This document shows, in pieces, positions 17,201-25,473 of a DNA stretch of 26,146 nt. The stretch is taken from NCBI GenBank assembly GCA_033557675.1, contig JAWQRM010000226.1:1-26146 (forward strand), read 5' to 3'. Below the pieces are notes generated by a model, which searched no databases, was not told where the DNA came from, and worked only from the letters and a program-made list of their open reading frames with translations. Position 1 is the first letter of the stretch. Each line of letters begins with the position of its first letter. Position numbers and translations under genes: made by a program. The DNA comes from Coptodactyla brooksi (Eukaryota > Arthropoda > Insecta > Coleoptera > Scarabaeidae).

Positions 17201-20200
17201 ACTTGACGTTTCCAGAAGCGCCTGCAGGCGCCGCCGACAACTGGATCGAGAAAGTTCTCTCCGAGTCGAGCGTCCTCAAGCAGACGTCCGAGAAGGAGGT
17301 GATGGCCGGCCAGCCGTTTGCGATGTTCAACTTCACCGTGGACCAGGGTAGCATGGCCGGGACTTCGGCGTACAATAGCGGGGACTTCGCAGACCGTTCG
17401 ACGATGGCGGGCCATTCGCTGTACTCGGCGTACGATAAGTCGACGAACACGAAGAGCCAGCTCAGCAATTCGACGGCCGTCCAGGCGTCGAGCAACATGC
17501 GCAACAAGAAGCTGGCGGCGACGAACAAGAAGCACATGTACCACATCGGCATCCAGACGGTCGCGTACTGCCCGAGCGACATGAGCGTCGACCAAGACAC
17601 CGGAAACGATAAGGTCCTCTATGCCAGAGACAGAAAAGTGAGTACGTATCACGGGAAACAGTTAGGTATGCGGCTTATCCAGTCTTATTACTACTACTTG
17701 CAGTTGAACAACTGGAGGAACGGCGACGAAGAAAAGTCAAAACCTACTTTCACAAGGCCAAAAGCGTCATGATCGGATTGTTGAACAAGGGGAAGTACGA
17801 GCACAGTTACACGAATACCGAGGCGGTTGACGAGGAGGAAGACGAGGACGGTAACTCCGACGAGGAAAACACGAGCGTCGCGTCTAGGGAACCGATGAGG
17901 GTTAAGTTCTCAAACATAGTTATCGAGGGCGATGCGAGCGATTCGAAAACTAAGGTTATCAATCTACCAGAATCGAATTCCGATATTGACATTTCAGAAG
18001 GGGGAAAATTGACGTTCAGAGAGACGACAGTCCTGTCCGTTTTCTCCTCCTTTTACAACAACAAGGGCGACCGGTTCTTCTCTGGAGAGAGACAGAAGAA
18101 GCTCGCGAACAGCACGTGCGGATTGAGTTTGTTGGGCGGCGGTGATAATTTTCAAAAATTCACCCGGCGACCGTCCAAATTCGATTACAAGCCGGTAGAA
18201 TCGATCTCCATAGCTACTTACCCGGTGATGACGAACAAGGATTGGAGCAGCAGCGACTTTGTACGGCCGTCCGATTACGATGTGTTCTCCAGAGGTAGGA
18301 AGAAGGGGCGAAGGGTGGCTTGTTCGAAAGTGTCGAAGCACAAGAAGCAACCCCTCAAAAGGTACGCAGCGGGCCCTTGCAAAGATAATAAGAAAAAGAA
18401 GTTAACGAGGAAAGCGAAAGAGCAGCAGTCGAGTAGGAAATCGTTTCTTTCCATTTAGCAATTGCAAATTTCTTCACTTTTTCAGCTTCAGGCGACAGCT
18501 CTGCGGAATCGATTCCACATAAGAGCGACATATTTCGCAAAAAACTGGAGCAGATAAAAAGGATCTCACCTTGCTGCCAAAAGTTGCCTAAGGAAATCTT
18601 CGAATCGCCGAACATATTCAAGAGGAAGACGGACGACCCGACCCAGCTCGAGATCGACGAAAACTTCATCATGCAGAAGTTGATTGAATTGAAGAAAGCT
18701 AAACCTCCAGAAAAACCCAAGGAGCCTCAAGACGATGTGTCGCCAACAGCTCCCGCGAAGAGAAGCAAACAAGGTACGACTGCGACCGACGATAAGGTGC
18801 AGTTTGAACCACAAGACAGTTTGGCACGGCTCCAGCAGAACATCAAAAAACGATTGGAACGGATGATGAAACTGGTGGACGATTTCTCCGGAACCGAAAG
18901 TAAGACGGCGATAACCGATATCAGCGACGAAGAACTAAAGACTGTAACCGATCTTGGTGAATTCAGTACAAAGGTTAGCCAGACGGAAACGAAGGATCCG
19001 AGGAAGCTGGCCAGCACGATTCTGAAAGCTATGAAGGAAGGAGTTCACGAAATGTCTGCTGTGGCGCATCTATCAGATAGCGAGGATGGATCGGAAATGG
19101 TTCCATCAAAAAGAGAGCAACATCCTGCGGCATCATCCGATGTTTGCAAGACAACCGCCGACGGAGTACCCTGCATCTGTCCACCACTCAACCAACCCAA
19201 AGAGTTAACAGAAGAAAAAGACCAAGCCCTGTTGGAAAAACAAGCAGAGGAAGAGAAAAAGGGACGAGAGGAGAAGCAACGAAAACTTGAGGAAAAGCTA
19301 GAAAGAGAACGCCAGTTGAGGAGCGAGCGAGAACTGCGTGAAAGAAAAATTGCCGACGAAATGGCGGCGGCAATGAGAGAGAAGCAACGCGAGGAACAGT
19401 TACAGAAGGAACGAGAAGAACTCGAGAAGAAACGGAAAAGGATGGAAATCTTGAGGGAAGAGAGTCACTTTGCCGAACTCCCAAAGCACATCTCGTTGGA
19501 GGCTTTACTGGAGCTTCCTCCCGATCTCCAGCTGCAGCTGCTGCACCTGACGAAACAACAGTACGAGGAAAGACGACGCGCTCAGGTGAACCAGGAGGAC
19601 AGAAGGTTCTTGAGGACGAAGATGAGGAAACCTGATGAACCACTCCAACAACCGGTGTTCAAGTTCAAGCCGACGGAAGAAGGACCCTGCGGGCTTCCTA
19701 GAGGTGTGCCAGAACATCTGGCCTTCAGAGATTCGCAGGATGAGTACTCGGAAGAAGAGATCGAACGGGGGGAGGAAGAAGAGAAACCGAAGTCGAAAGA
19801 ACGGAAGGTCAAGAACAAACAGAAAAAGAAGAAAAGGGTACCGTCACCTTGTTGTAGATCGAAGGCTGATGAATACCCGGAAGAAGAGATGAAACGGAAG
19901 AAGGAAGAAGAGAAACCGAAGGATGGCGATAAGAAGAAGCAAAAGGATCACGAAAAAAGGAAGAAGTCGAAAGAACAGAAGGGCAAGGACAAACAAAAAA
20001 AGAAGGAAAGTGTGCCTTCACCTAGTTGTAGATCGGAGGCGGATGAACACCCGGAAGAAGAGATCAAACGGAAGAAGGAAGAAAAGAAACCGAAGGATGG
20101 CGACAAGGGAAAGCGAAAAGATCACGAAAAAAGGAAGAAGTCGAAAGAACGGAAGGTCAAGGACAAACAGAAAAAGAAGAAAAGGTCACTGTCGCCCTGT

Positions 20201-23200
20201 TGTAGATCGAAGGCGGATGCGGTTCCTCTTAAACTTAACGATGATGGTATTTGCCTCTGTAAAAAAGTAGCATGTAAAACGAAAGCACACTACCAACCTC
20301 CGTCTCCGTATCTTTCTCAGGAATCCAGCGGGATGCAACCGCTGGAACCAGATAAAGCCGCTAAGAAAAGAAAGAAAACCAAGAAGTCCGCCACAAGAGC
20401 AAAGTACAAGTGGAAGGCGTCCAAAAAAGCCGCCCGTAAGAAGATCCCTTGCAAGCAGTGCTTGGAGGCTTGGAAGAAGATCGACGTCGGCGAAGTACAG
20501 CCAAAAGAGGACCTCATCTCGAGGCCACTTTCGGAGGTCGACGAACCGCTCCCGAAATCTGAAACACCGCCGAAAAGGAAACGGAAGAGGGCTCCGCCAC
20601 CACCGCCCGTCGAGCAAGAGCCTGCTCAACTAATAGAAGAAAAGCCGCCGGAGCCATTCAGTATTTTACCTTCCCCAGATGAAGACGTAATCACTGAACC
20701 TATGGAAGAGCCTAAAACGATCGAACCAGTCATGAAGGAACCGTCCAAGTTCAAAGAGGAGCCCTTTGAGAAAGCGGAAGGGGTGACTGGCACTAAAGAA
20801 GAGATACCTCAGGAAAGAAGGATACCGCAAGAAGCAGAAGAAGTCAAGATACCTAAAGACGAGAAGAAGAAAAAGAAAAGGTGCCTTTTTTGTTTTAGGG
20901 GCCCTAAAGAACCGAAAAGTAAGAAAGAAGAAGTGAAGCCCATCCCCGTTGAAGAATGGGATGATGTGTCTTCAAAAGCGGGAACCGAGGATGATTTTAA
21001 ATTTGACGAAGAAAGTAAAATCGGTGATTCGAAAATAGATGAGCCTTCGGCATCAATAGAAGAAGAGGTCAAACCCGTAATGGAAAGCATCCCACCGACG
21101 AAGAAGGAAGAAGACGAGTCCGGAGAACTTCCTTCAGAGATAGTTCAAGAAATAATTGATGAGATGACTGCTATTGCTGTCGGAGAAATAGACCATCTCG
21201 AACCCAAAGACGTGATGAGGGCTCCCAGAAAGAAATGGTGGACCAGGTTCTTTGACGAATTTTTGAGGGAGTTGTTACCTTTGGTGAGCAAGAAACCTTT
21301 AGAGACTACGACAACTGATGATCAAGTGGGCACCACTAGGAAGCCGCCAAAGAGTTGTTGCAAGAGTCTGCTCGAGACGATTAAGAAAAAACGAACAACC
21401 TATGAGCAAAAAAGCGTGCAAGTTTCCGTTGATTCTCTGTTGATGGGACCGAGAATCCCTTCCAAACAAAAGATTGAAACACCGATAATGGAAGAAACAG
21501 AACCGGAAAAAGAAGCGCTTGAGGATAAACCGATTACAGAAGGAGGTTTACAAGAATCGTTTTCGAAAACAGAAAAAGAACCGGGACCACCGTGGTGGGA
21601 AAAACTATGGACGAAAATCGGCAACTGGGTACTAAAAGTGAGGGAAAAGTTAGCACATCTGGTGAAGAAGAAAGAAGAGGAAAGACCGTTGCCTAGGACT
21701 ACCTCTTCGGCCGATGCATCCCTTGCAGATATGCAATCGATGTCCGGGATATGGCCTGATCAGTCGGTGTCGGCAAGATCGGTTAAATCGGACACGATCG
21801 AGCATGAGGAACAGGAGGTCGGAGAGGAGTCTAGTCAAAAGTTGCCAGTGCACCCTCCCGGGAAGAAGAAGAAGTGGTACCTCTTTTGGAAGCCCACATA
21901 CGAAGTCCCGGACGAGACGGAGAACCCGCTCGATAGAATGGACGGAGAAAAGAAGTATCCACGTGGCAGGAGAAGATTCGAACCCGCCTTCATGCCCAGT
22001 CAGATTGTTGGAAGGACCAAGTAAGTGAACGTTACACATTATGCCCCGTTAGCCCCCTTACAAAAAGAAAACGCGTTAATTCTGCCCAGGGTCATAGTGA
22101 AACCGCTCCAGCGGATGACCCGAGCCCTGCCCAGCATCAAAGAGATGGCGAAAGCGCCCGACGAGATTCTCATCAAGCCGAGCGCGCTTTTCGAGCTGAC
22201 CGCCCAAAGGGAACAGGTCGACCAGGCGAACCTGCGCCAGGCTTACGGCAGGTCGCCGTCGACGAGGAAGATCATGCACCTTCAGTACCACGAGGAGCAA
22301 GAGATCGCCTTGCCGCGGCCGCTCGAATCGTTTCGTCGCGACGGATCCTTGATCCTGATCCACAAAGCGCCCTCGCCCTTCCCCAGCACTGACATATCCA
22401 TCACGGACAGGTAATTAGTGATTTTGATAGTGGCAGTGCTGTTTGCCTAAACTATCGCGAGCGTCTTACAAGTTTCTCTGTGTTCGTTCGGATTGTACTT
22501 TAAATCTTCATGATCTTAGCTATTCTCGGTTTGCGGGGAGAGAAAGAGAGAGAGAGGGGGGGGGAAAGGAGAGAGAGAGAGAAGAACATTTTACTAAGAT
22601 GTTTCTCTCTCTCAACGTCTCCCCATCATTTCTTCATCCCTTGAATTAATTAATCAATTATACGCAAAGTATTTGTATTCGTTTATTTACGTCCGCATTT
22701 TTGTTTGCATATAAGTTCACGCTATATACATATCGCCTCGATTAGTGGGACTAAGTTGCTAGCTTATAAACGTGCTGCGTCGGCGAGATGCCTTTACCAA
22801 TGTTTAGATGGCATGGTTATATCTAATAATAAACCTGTTTTACTGACCTACAGCACATATTATTGAAATCCAGGCCAAGCTTAAAATAAAATGTTGACCT
22901 ATATGGTAACATCAAGGTCGAGGTTGATGTATCTTCTTTAACTCCTGTCAAGCATACTCGAGACTTATATTGCGATAATAATATCTCTTTTGTTTCGTAG
23001 GTGCCAGACATCGTCCGCCACATCCTCCGACGATTTCCTCTTCAGACCCGAGTTCGTAGAAAGGCCGAGAAGTGACAGTCACGAATTGGATCTGATTCAC
23101 CCGAAGAAGATATACTTAAACGCCGGCTTGAGGCAGCACTACAGCGATAAGACGCTGTTGAAGTTGTTGACGACGTACACCTGGAAGAGACTGAGGAGGC

Positions 23201-25473
23201 CGTCGGTGCCCGAGGTCGTGCCGTGTTTGGAAGACATCGAGGACGAGGAAGAGGAGGACCTGGAATTCGGGTCTATCGTCTTCGACGACGACAAGTTCGT
23301 CGCGGTCGAGGCAGCCGAGCCGACGGTGAGGGCGGTAAAGAGGTGAGCCAACGCAGGGAGCTAACGGCATTTTCTCCTTTCAGGAAGAAGCGGAGGAGAA
23401 GGCGGCGGAAGAAGAAACGGAAGAGTGGGCTCTGGACCGGTTGAAGTTCCTGCGCGGCATCTTGCGAGGCGAGGACGAAGTGAAACAGTCGACAGAGGAG
23501 CTCGACAGGAGAATGAGCTCTCTCGAATCGAACCGTTACGACATCATCCTCGACGACGAGCTAATAGGCGAAGAAGAGGAAGAGCAAGGAAAAACGCCGG
23601 CCGAGCCGGAAGCCGAGCCGGAAGCCGAACCTGAAGAAGTCAAGGAAGAAGAAGAAGAACCGCTCTCGTTGGCCGCGAACGATTCAAAGTTGATCGTCCT
23701 CAGTGAGAAGGTCGTCGAAGTCATCCCTGCAGCATCGGAGCTCAAGGTGTGCACTAAGCCGGAGGACGTGAAGAACGCGTTCGAGCACGCTTCGGCCGGG
23801 GTTGGCAGACCAGTGATAGAGGTTAGCGACGAACTGCACGATTACATGGAAGCCTTGGGGATCTTCGAACCCCCGCTTGTGACGCCCAAACCGGAGAAGC
23901 AATTTAAAGAGGATGCCGTTCTGGCCGAACAATCTTTGGTGGATACCGGAATCGGTGGTAAGGACGAGGAACCTCCGGAAGCGAGGGTAACGACAGAAAC
24001 GACGGAAACTTTGCCACCGGAAGAACGTCACGTCATTTTGGACCTGAAGACTCTCGACACCGCCGCCCTAGAAAGCGGCCAGGCCAAAATGGTCATCAGG
24101 AAATCGGATCCCGCGGAGGACGGTGACATAGACGACCTCCACGTTACCCTCCGTGGGGAGAACTTTGTGATAACGATCCCGGAGAAGTACGTTCGTGGTC
24201 ATCCGATGGTAAGCTGTGCGACCTGCTGCAGTTGTTCCGACGTCATGCCGGACGAGTCGACTACCGTCGATCAGGCGAGGTCGTCCTTCGCCGAATCCGA
24301 ATCCGAGCCGTTGTTGTCCTTGTGCAAAGGCCGCAGGAGGCCGTCGATGACATTCGGTAGGCGACCCAGCGCGACATCTTCAGGTAAGACTTACGACAAA
24401 CGTACGGCAAACGTGGTACGCGGCGGTGTATAATTGGTTGCCTACGGAATAAAATGTTAGTTTTTGTGTCTTCTATATTCTGAACTGCTCATTTCCATCA
24501 AAGGTATCTCCGATATCCCGAAGGAACCGTCGAAGGGAAAGGTGAGGTCGACGCCGGAAGTGAAGGCTTCTCGCGCCGAAGGGGGCGAGAAGGAGAAGAA
24601 AATCTTCAGCAGAGTCAAGCCGGACAGCTCGGGCTCTCGGATCTCGTGCGGGCCGATCAGATTCCCGAAGAGCAGGGCCAGCGTCGATCCCCCTGCGCCT
24701 CTGTTTCGCGAGGACTGCACGGAGAGGTGTCCCAACAGGGCGAGATGGGCAAAAGCCATGAAAGCGTGGGAAAAGGCCCGCGCGGCGGCGGGCAAGATCG
24801 ACCCACCGGAACCGATGTTTCACGAGGAGTGCGGTGCGACGTGTCCCAACAGGCTGGTGTGGGAGGAAGCTGTCAAGGCGCGGAAGAAGGCGAAGGAGGC
24901 CGCGGAAACCCCAGACAAGGATAAAGGCGGAGGCCTAACGCCAAACGCGGGGAAAGTAACGCCCAAAGCGAAGGTGGGAATTAAAGAGAAGCCATCGGAT
25001 AAACAAAAGCTAAAGGAGAAGTCGTCGACCGATTCTAAGAAATCCCTCGCTGGTAAATCTGGTTCGGGACGCGTATCCGTCAAAAGATCTTGCAGGATAA
25101 TGCCAAGGAAGTCATTGAAGAAGGAAGGGTCGCCCAAACCGGTTTGCTTGTCGCCGCGGTGTAGTGTTGTGCGGAAGATGGCTGCCGAGAAAGATACCAC
25201 GACTTCGAAAAGTGCTGAAAAACCTAGTGAGTCGTCGACGAGGCCAACGCCTACTACTTCCAGTAAACAGGAGATATTACAGTCGGTAAGAACATTAATT
25301 AATCCAGTTTCCATTTTTTATGCACTCCAAAAGTTTTCCCCTCTAGACAGTGTCATATATTGTCGTTTGTCATTCTTATGGAGGTGTTTTTATATTTTCA
25401 GCAGACTATCACATGCAGTTTAGTGTCGATTACCGTCCTTAGAGTTTCGCTTTCCCCTAATTGCACACTTTAG
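14074..25473 (+). CDS. Gene B: giant low-complexity protein, whole spliced CDS span
   Basis: Ten coding exons join in phase to 9156 nt, about 3051 residues. An in-frame TAA 12 nt upstream of the ATG supports the start. The protein is Lys/Glu-rich with coiled coil, a 58-residue tandem repeat, basic-aromatic patches (WWEKLW, KKKKWYLFW), CC and CxC motifs, and a duplicated 38-residue Cys module near its C-terminus. It has no signal peptide or clear catalytic motif. It runs divergently from gene A, which it resembles in the N-terminal exons, intron phases and the WKR/Pro block. Two joins deserve checking: exon 3-4 (a competing donor 4 nt upstream shifts frame) and exon 9-10 (if skipped, the frame ends at 25423). 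The function is unrecognised; an insect-specific scaffold or structural protein is a guess. Confidence 0.7.
14271..16092 (+). CDS. Gene B coding exon 2 (residues 49-655)
   Basis: The acceptor GTGTTTTAG|CC (14270/14271) closes a 53-nt intron in phase 0; the donor GGCCG|GTAAGT ends it at 16092 in phase 1. The exon reads PSNSPDGPTHPDAEHADR, LLREITAKFFEKEFSRYLEN, then the LC8-like STQTD (174-176), KETNTS and TETNTSKRNC repeats, and C265-x7-C273-x11-W285 (as in gene A). A second TQT (360-362) follows. Further on come Lys-rich segments, an ordered-looking helical region (ALSKVAEFLAADHPILTDDV, LNKLAAYRNDLHQQQRYPTF, IDKITTKMQEYLDILLLDL) and LRRTCKAFEDQQQERVSEKP. About 45 codons after 16092 remain open but are intronic. 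Confidence 0.8.
16154..16170 (+). mobile_element. Fragment of the 8887-8989 element family
   Basis: CCGGTTCTGGACCATCC is identical to the left end of the element at 8885-8901. After this, similarity fades and no matching right end was found nearby. It is most simply a decayed or truncated copy in a gene B intron. Confidence 0.5.
17066..17106. repeat. Strong intronic hairpin, 13-bp perfect arms
   Basis: TGACAACACCCAG (17066-17078) and CTGGGTGTTGTCA (17094-17106) pair perfectly around a 15-nt loop that itself has CCCT and AGGG. The hairpin lies about 110 nt upstream of the exon 3 acceptor. It may influence splicing or be a transposon remnant. Confidence 0.65.
17216..17641 (+). CDS. Gene B coding exon 3 (residues 656-797)
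   Basis: The acceptor GTTTCCAG|AA accepts phase 1. The exon ends with a tandem donor: GTGAGT at 17638 (phase 0) and GTACGT at 17642 (phase 1). Only the second keeps the next exon open, so I use 17641. The protein reads APAGAADNWIEKVLSESSVL, AMFNFTVDQGSMAGTSAYNS, repeats of MAG and AYN/AYD, then NKKHMYHIGIQTVAYCP (Q769 in an LC8-like IQT). It is rich in Ser, Asn, Ala and Tyr and far less basic than its neighbours. It corresponds by position to gene A exon 3, which is six times longer. Confidence 0.7.
17704..18432 (+). CDS. Gene B coding exon 4 (residues 798-1040)
   Basis: The acceptor CTACTTGCAG|TT (17703/17704) requires phase 1 and gives EQLEERRRKVKTYFHKAKSV. This resembles FKEVKTKL at the start of gene A exon 4. 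An acidic run follows (EAVDEEEDEDGNSDEEN), then GKLTFRETTVLSVFSSFYNN, GLSLLGGGDNFQKFTRRPSK and a basic tail (KDNKKKKLTRKAKEQQS). I chose the donor TCGA|GTAGGA because it is in phase 1 and leaves a 53-nt intron. A stronger-looking AAAAG|GTACGC about 70 nt earlier would be phase 2 and does not match the preferred acceptor. Confidence 0.65.
18486..22020 (+). CDS. Gene B coding exon 5, the largest (residues 1041-2218)
   Basis: The acceptor CACTTTTTCAG|CT (phase 1) starts the exon; the donor ACCAA|GTAAGT (phase 2) ends it. In order it contains SGDSSAESIPHKSDIFRKKL, CCQKLPKEIFESP, VPCICPPL, and a long charged helix or coiled coil (about 1284-1420; LEEKLERERQLRSERELRER). Next is SLEALLELPPDLQLQLLHL, a Lys/Glu tandem repeat with CCRS motifs (about 1459-1617), GICLCKKVACKTKAH, and IPCKQCLEAWKKI. 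Basic-aromatic patches follow: RCLFCFRGPK, KKWWTRFFDEFLRELL (about 1956), PPWWEKLWTKIGNWVLKV (2075 on) and KKKKWYLFWKPTY (about 2167). SVQVS at 2017-2021 is LC8-like. The acidic, proline-rich parts are probably disordered. No named domain is recognised. Confidence 0.8.
19739..20215 (+). repeat. Coding tandem repeat, 58 codons per unit
   Basis: Units start at 19739, 19868 and 20042 and the last ends at 20215. The second and third are 174 nt each; the first lacks about 15 codons. Each begins DEY/DEH-x-EEE, runs through KRKKEE and KKSKERK blocks, and ends S-P-C/S-CRS. The conserved CCRS or SCRS at each end suggests spaced cysteines on a highly charged rod. Confidence 0.85.
22090..22410 (+). CDS. 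Gene B coding exon 6 (residues 2219-2325)
   Basis: The acceptor AATTCTGCCCAG|G (phase 2) and donor GACAG|GTAATT (phase 2) bound 321 nt; the preceding intron is 69 nt. The product reads VIVKPLQRMTRALPSIKEMA, ILIKPSALFELTAQREQVDQ, MHLQYHEEQEIALPRPLESF and DGSLILIHKAPSPFPSTDIS. It has balanced composition and alternating hydrophobics, unlike the Lys-rich exons, so it is probably folded. It may correspond to the middle of gene A exon 4, but the similarity is faint. Confidence 0.8.
22411..23000 (+). other. Gene B intron 6 with polypurine tract
   Basis: This 590-nt intron runs from GTAATT to TTTTGTTTCGTAG. It includes an uninterrupted 52-nt purine-only run (22535-22586), largely GA repeats, followed 15 nt later by a TC-repeat run (22602-22613). 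The GA and TC tracts could pair or form triplex DNA. The remaining sequence is AT-rich without exon-like features. Confidence 0.65.
23001..23325 (+). CDS. Gene B coding exon 7 (residues 2326-2434)
   Basis: The acceptor TTTCGTAG|G is phase 2. The donor CCGACG|GTGAGG is phase 0, followed by a 58-nt intron; a second donor, AAGAG|GTGAGC near 23342, has the wrong phase. The exon encodes SATSSDDFLFRPEFVERPRS, LDLIHPKKIYLNAGLRQHYS, TLLKLLTTYTWKRLRRPSVP and then an acidic tail. The IY...WKRLRRPSVP block resembles IY...DWKRRLKPPGVP in gene A exon 4, a main piece of evidence that the genes are paralogues. Confidence 0.8.
23384..24383 (+). CDS. Gene B coding exon 8 (residues 2435-2767)
   Basis: The acceptor TTCTCCTTTCAG|GAAGAA is phase 0 and the donor TCTTCAG|GTAAGA is phase 1. 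The start is a Glu-rich helix (EEAEEKAAEEETEEWALDRL), followed by FLRGILRGEDEV, a Glu/Pro repeat (EPEAEPEAEPEE), and the more ordered VIEVSDELHDYMEALGIFEP. Later comes DLHVTLRGENFVITIPEKYV, then the Cys cluster SCATCCSCSDVMPDES. The VTLR part may match VTLKAAGKK in gene A exon 5, also beside Cys pairs. A donor-like ATG|GTAAGC inside the exon (near 24209) would remove the Cys cluster if used. Confidence 0.8.
24436..24460 (+). mobile_element. Fragment of the 8887-8989 element family
   Basis: GGTTGCCTACGGAATAAAAT and the following five bases match 8947-8971 at 22 of 25 positions, the right inner part of that element. It occupies the 120-nt intron 8 of gene B. No paired left end is present. Confidence 0.45.
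24504..25285 (+). CDS. Gene B coding exon 9 (residues 2768-3028)
   Basis: The acceptor TTCCATCAAAG|GT is phase 1 and the donor CAGTCG|GTAAGA phase 0. After a basic lead (SKGKVRSTPEVKASRAEGGE) the exon carries two tandem 38-residue modules, each DPP-x-P-x-F-x-E-x-C-x3-CPNR-x2-W followed by an Ala/Lys-rich helix. A Lys/Ser-rich tail (KEKPSDKQKLKEKSSTDSKK, CLSPRCSVVRKM) follows. The paired Cys-x3-Cys-Pro-Asn-Arg could bind metal or form disulfides; this is inference. The reading frame stays open past the donor to 25423. Confidence 0.8.
24686..24913 (+). repeat. Duplicated 38-residue Cys module
   Basis: Two 114-nt units (24686-24799, 24800-24913) encode residues 2829-2866 and 2867-2904. Both share DPP, P, F, E, C-x3-CPNR, W, A, K-A and K-A at the same positions. 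The spacing is exact with no insertions, suggesting structural constraint. Nucleotide similarity is clear in the CPNR part (gtgtcccaacagg in both). Confidence 0.85.
25402..25473 (+). CDS. Gene B coding exon 10 (last), residues 3029-3051
   Basis: The acceptor TATATTTTCAG|CAG (25401/25402) follows a T-rich tract and fits phase 0. It adds 23 residues (QTITCSLVSITVLRV then SLSPNCTL) before TAG at 25471-25473. The 116-nt intron length is ordinary. The short hydrophobic tail is unlike the rest of the protein, so this exon is supported only by signal and phase. The alternative is read-through of the intron to 25423. Confidence 0.5.
   Translation, partial: QTITCSLVSITVLRVSLSPNCTL

Larger units (their letters stand above)
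16093..17215 (+). other. Gene B intron 2
   Basis: This 1123-nt intron lies between a strong GTAAGT donor and ACGTTTCCAG|AA. It contains a fragment of the inverted-repeat element family (16154-16170), a 17-nt palindrome CCAGGCTTAAAGCCTGG (16206-16222), short TTGATACC repeats near 16720, and a 13-bp hairpin at 17066-17106. No additional exon is apparent. Confidence 0.6.

Noticed and set aside
757..25473. Assigning the proteins to a named insect domain-of-unknown-function family or to sperm-specific basic proteins.
   Set aside because: The composition and Cys motifs suggest it, but no diagnostic motif can be confirmed without a profile search.
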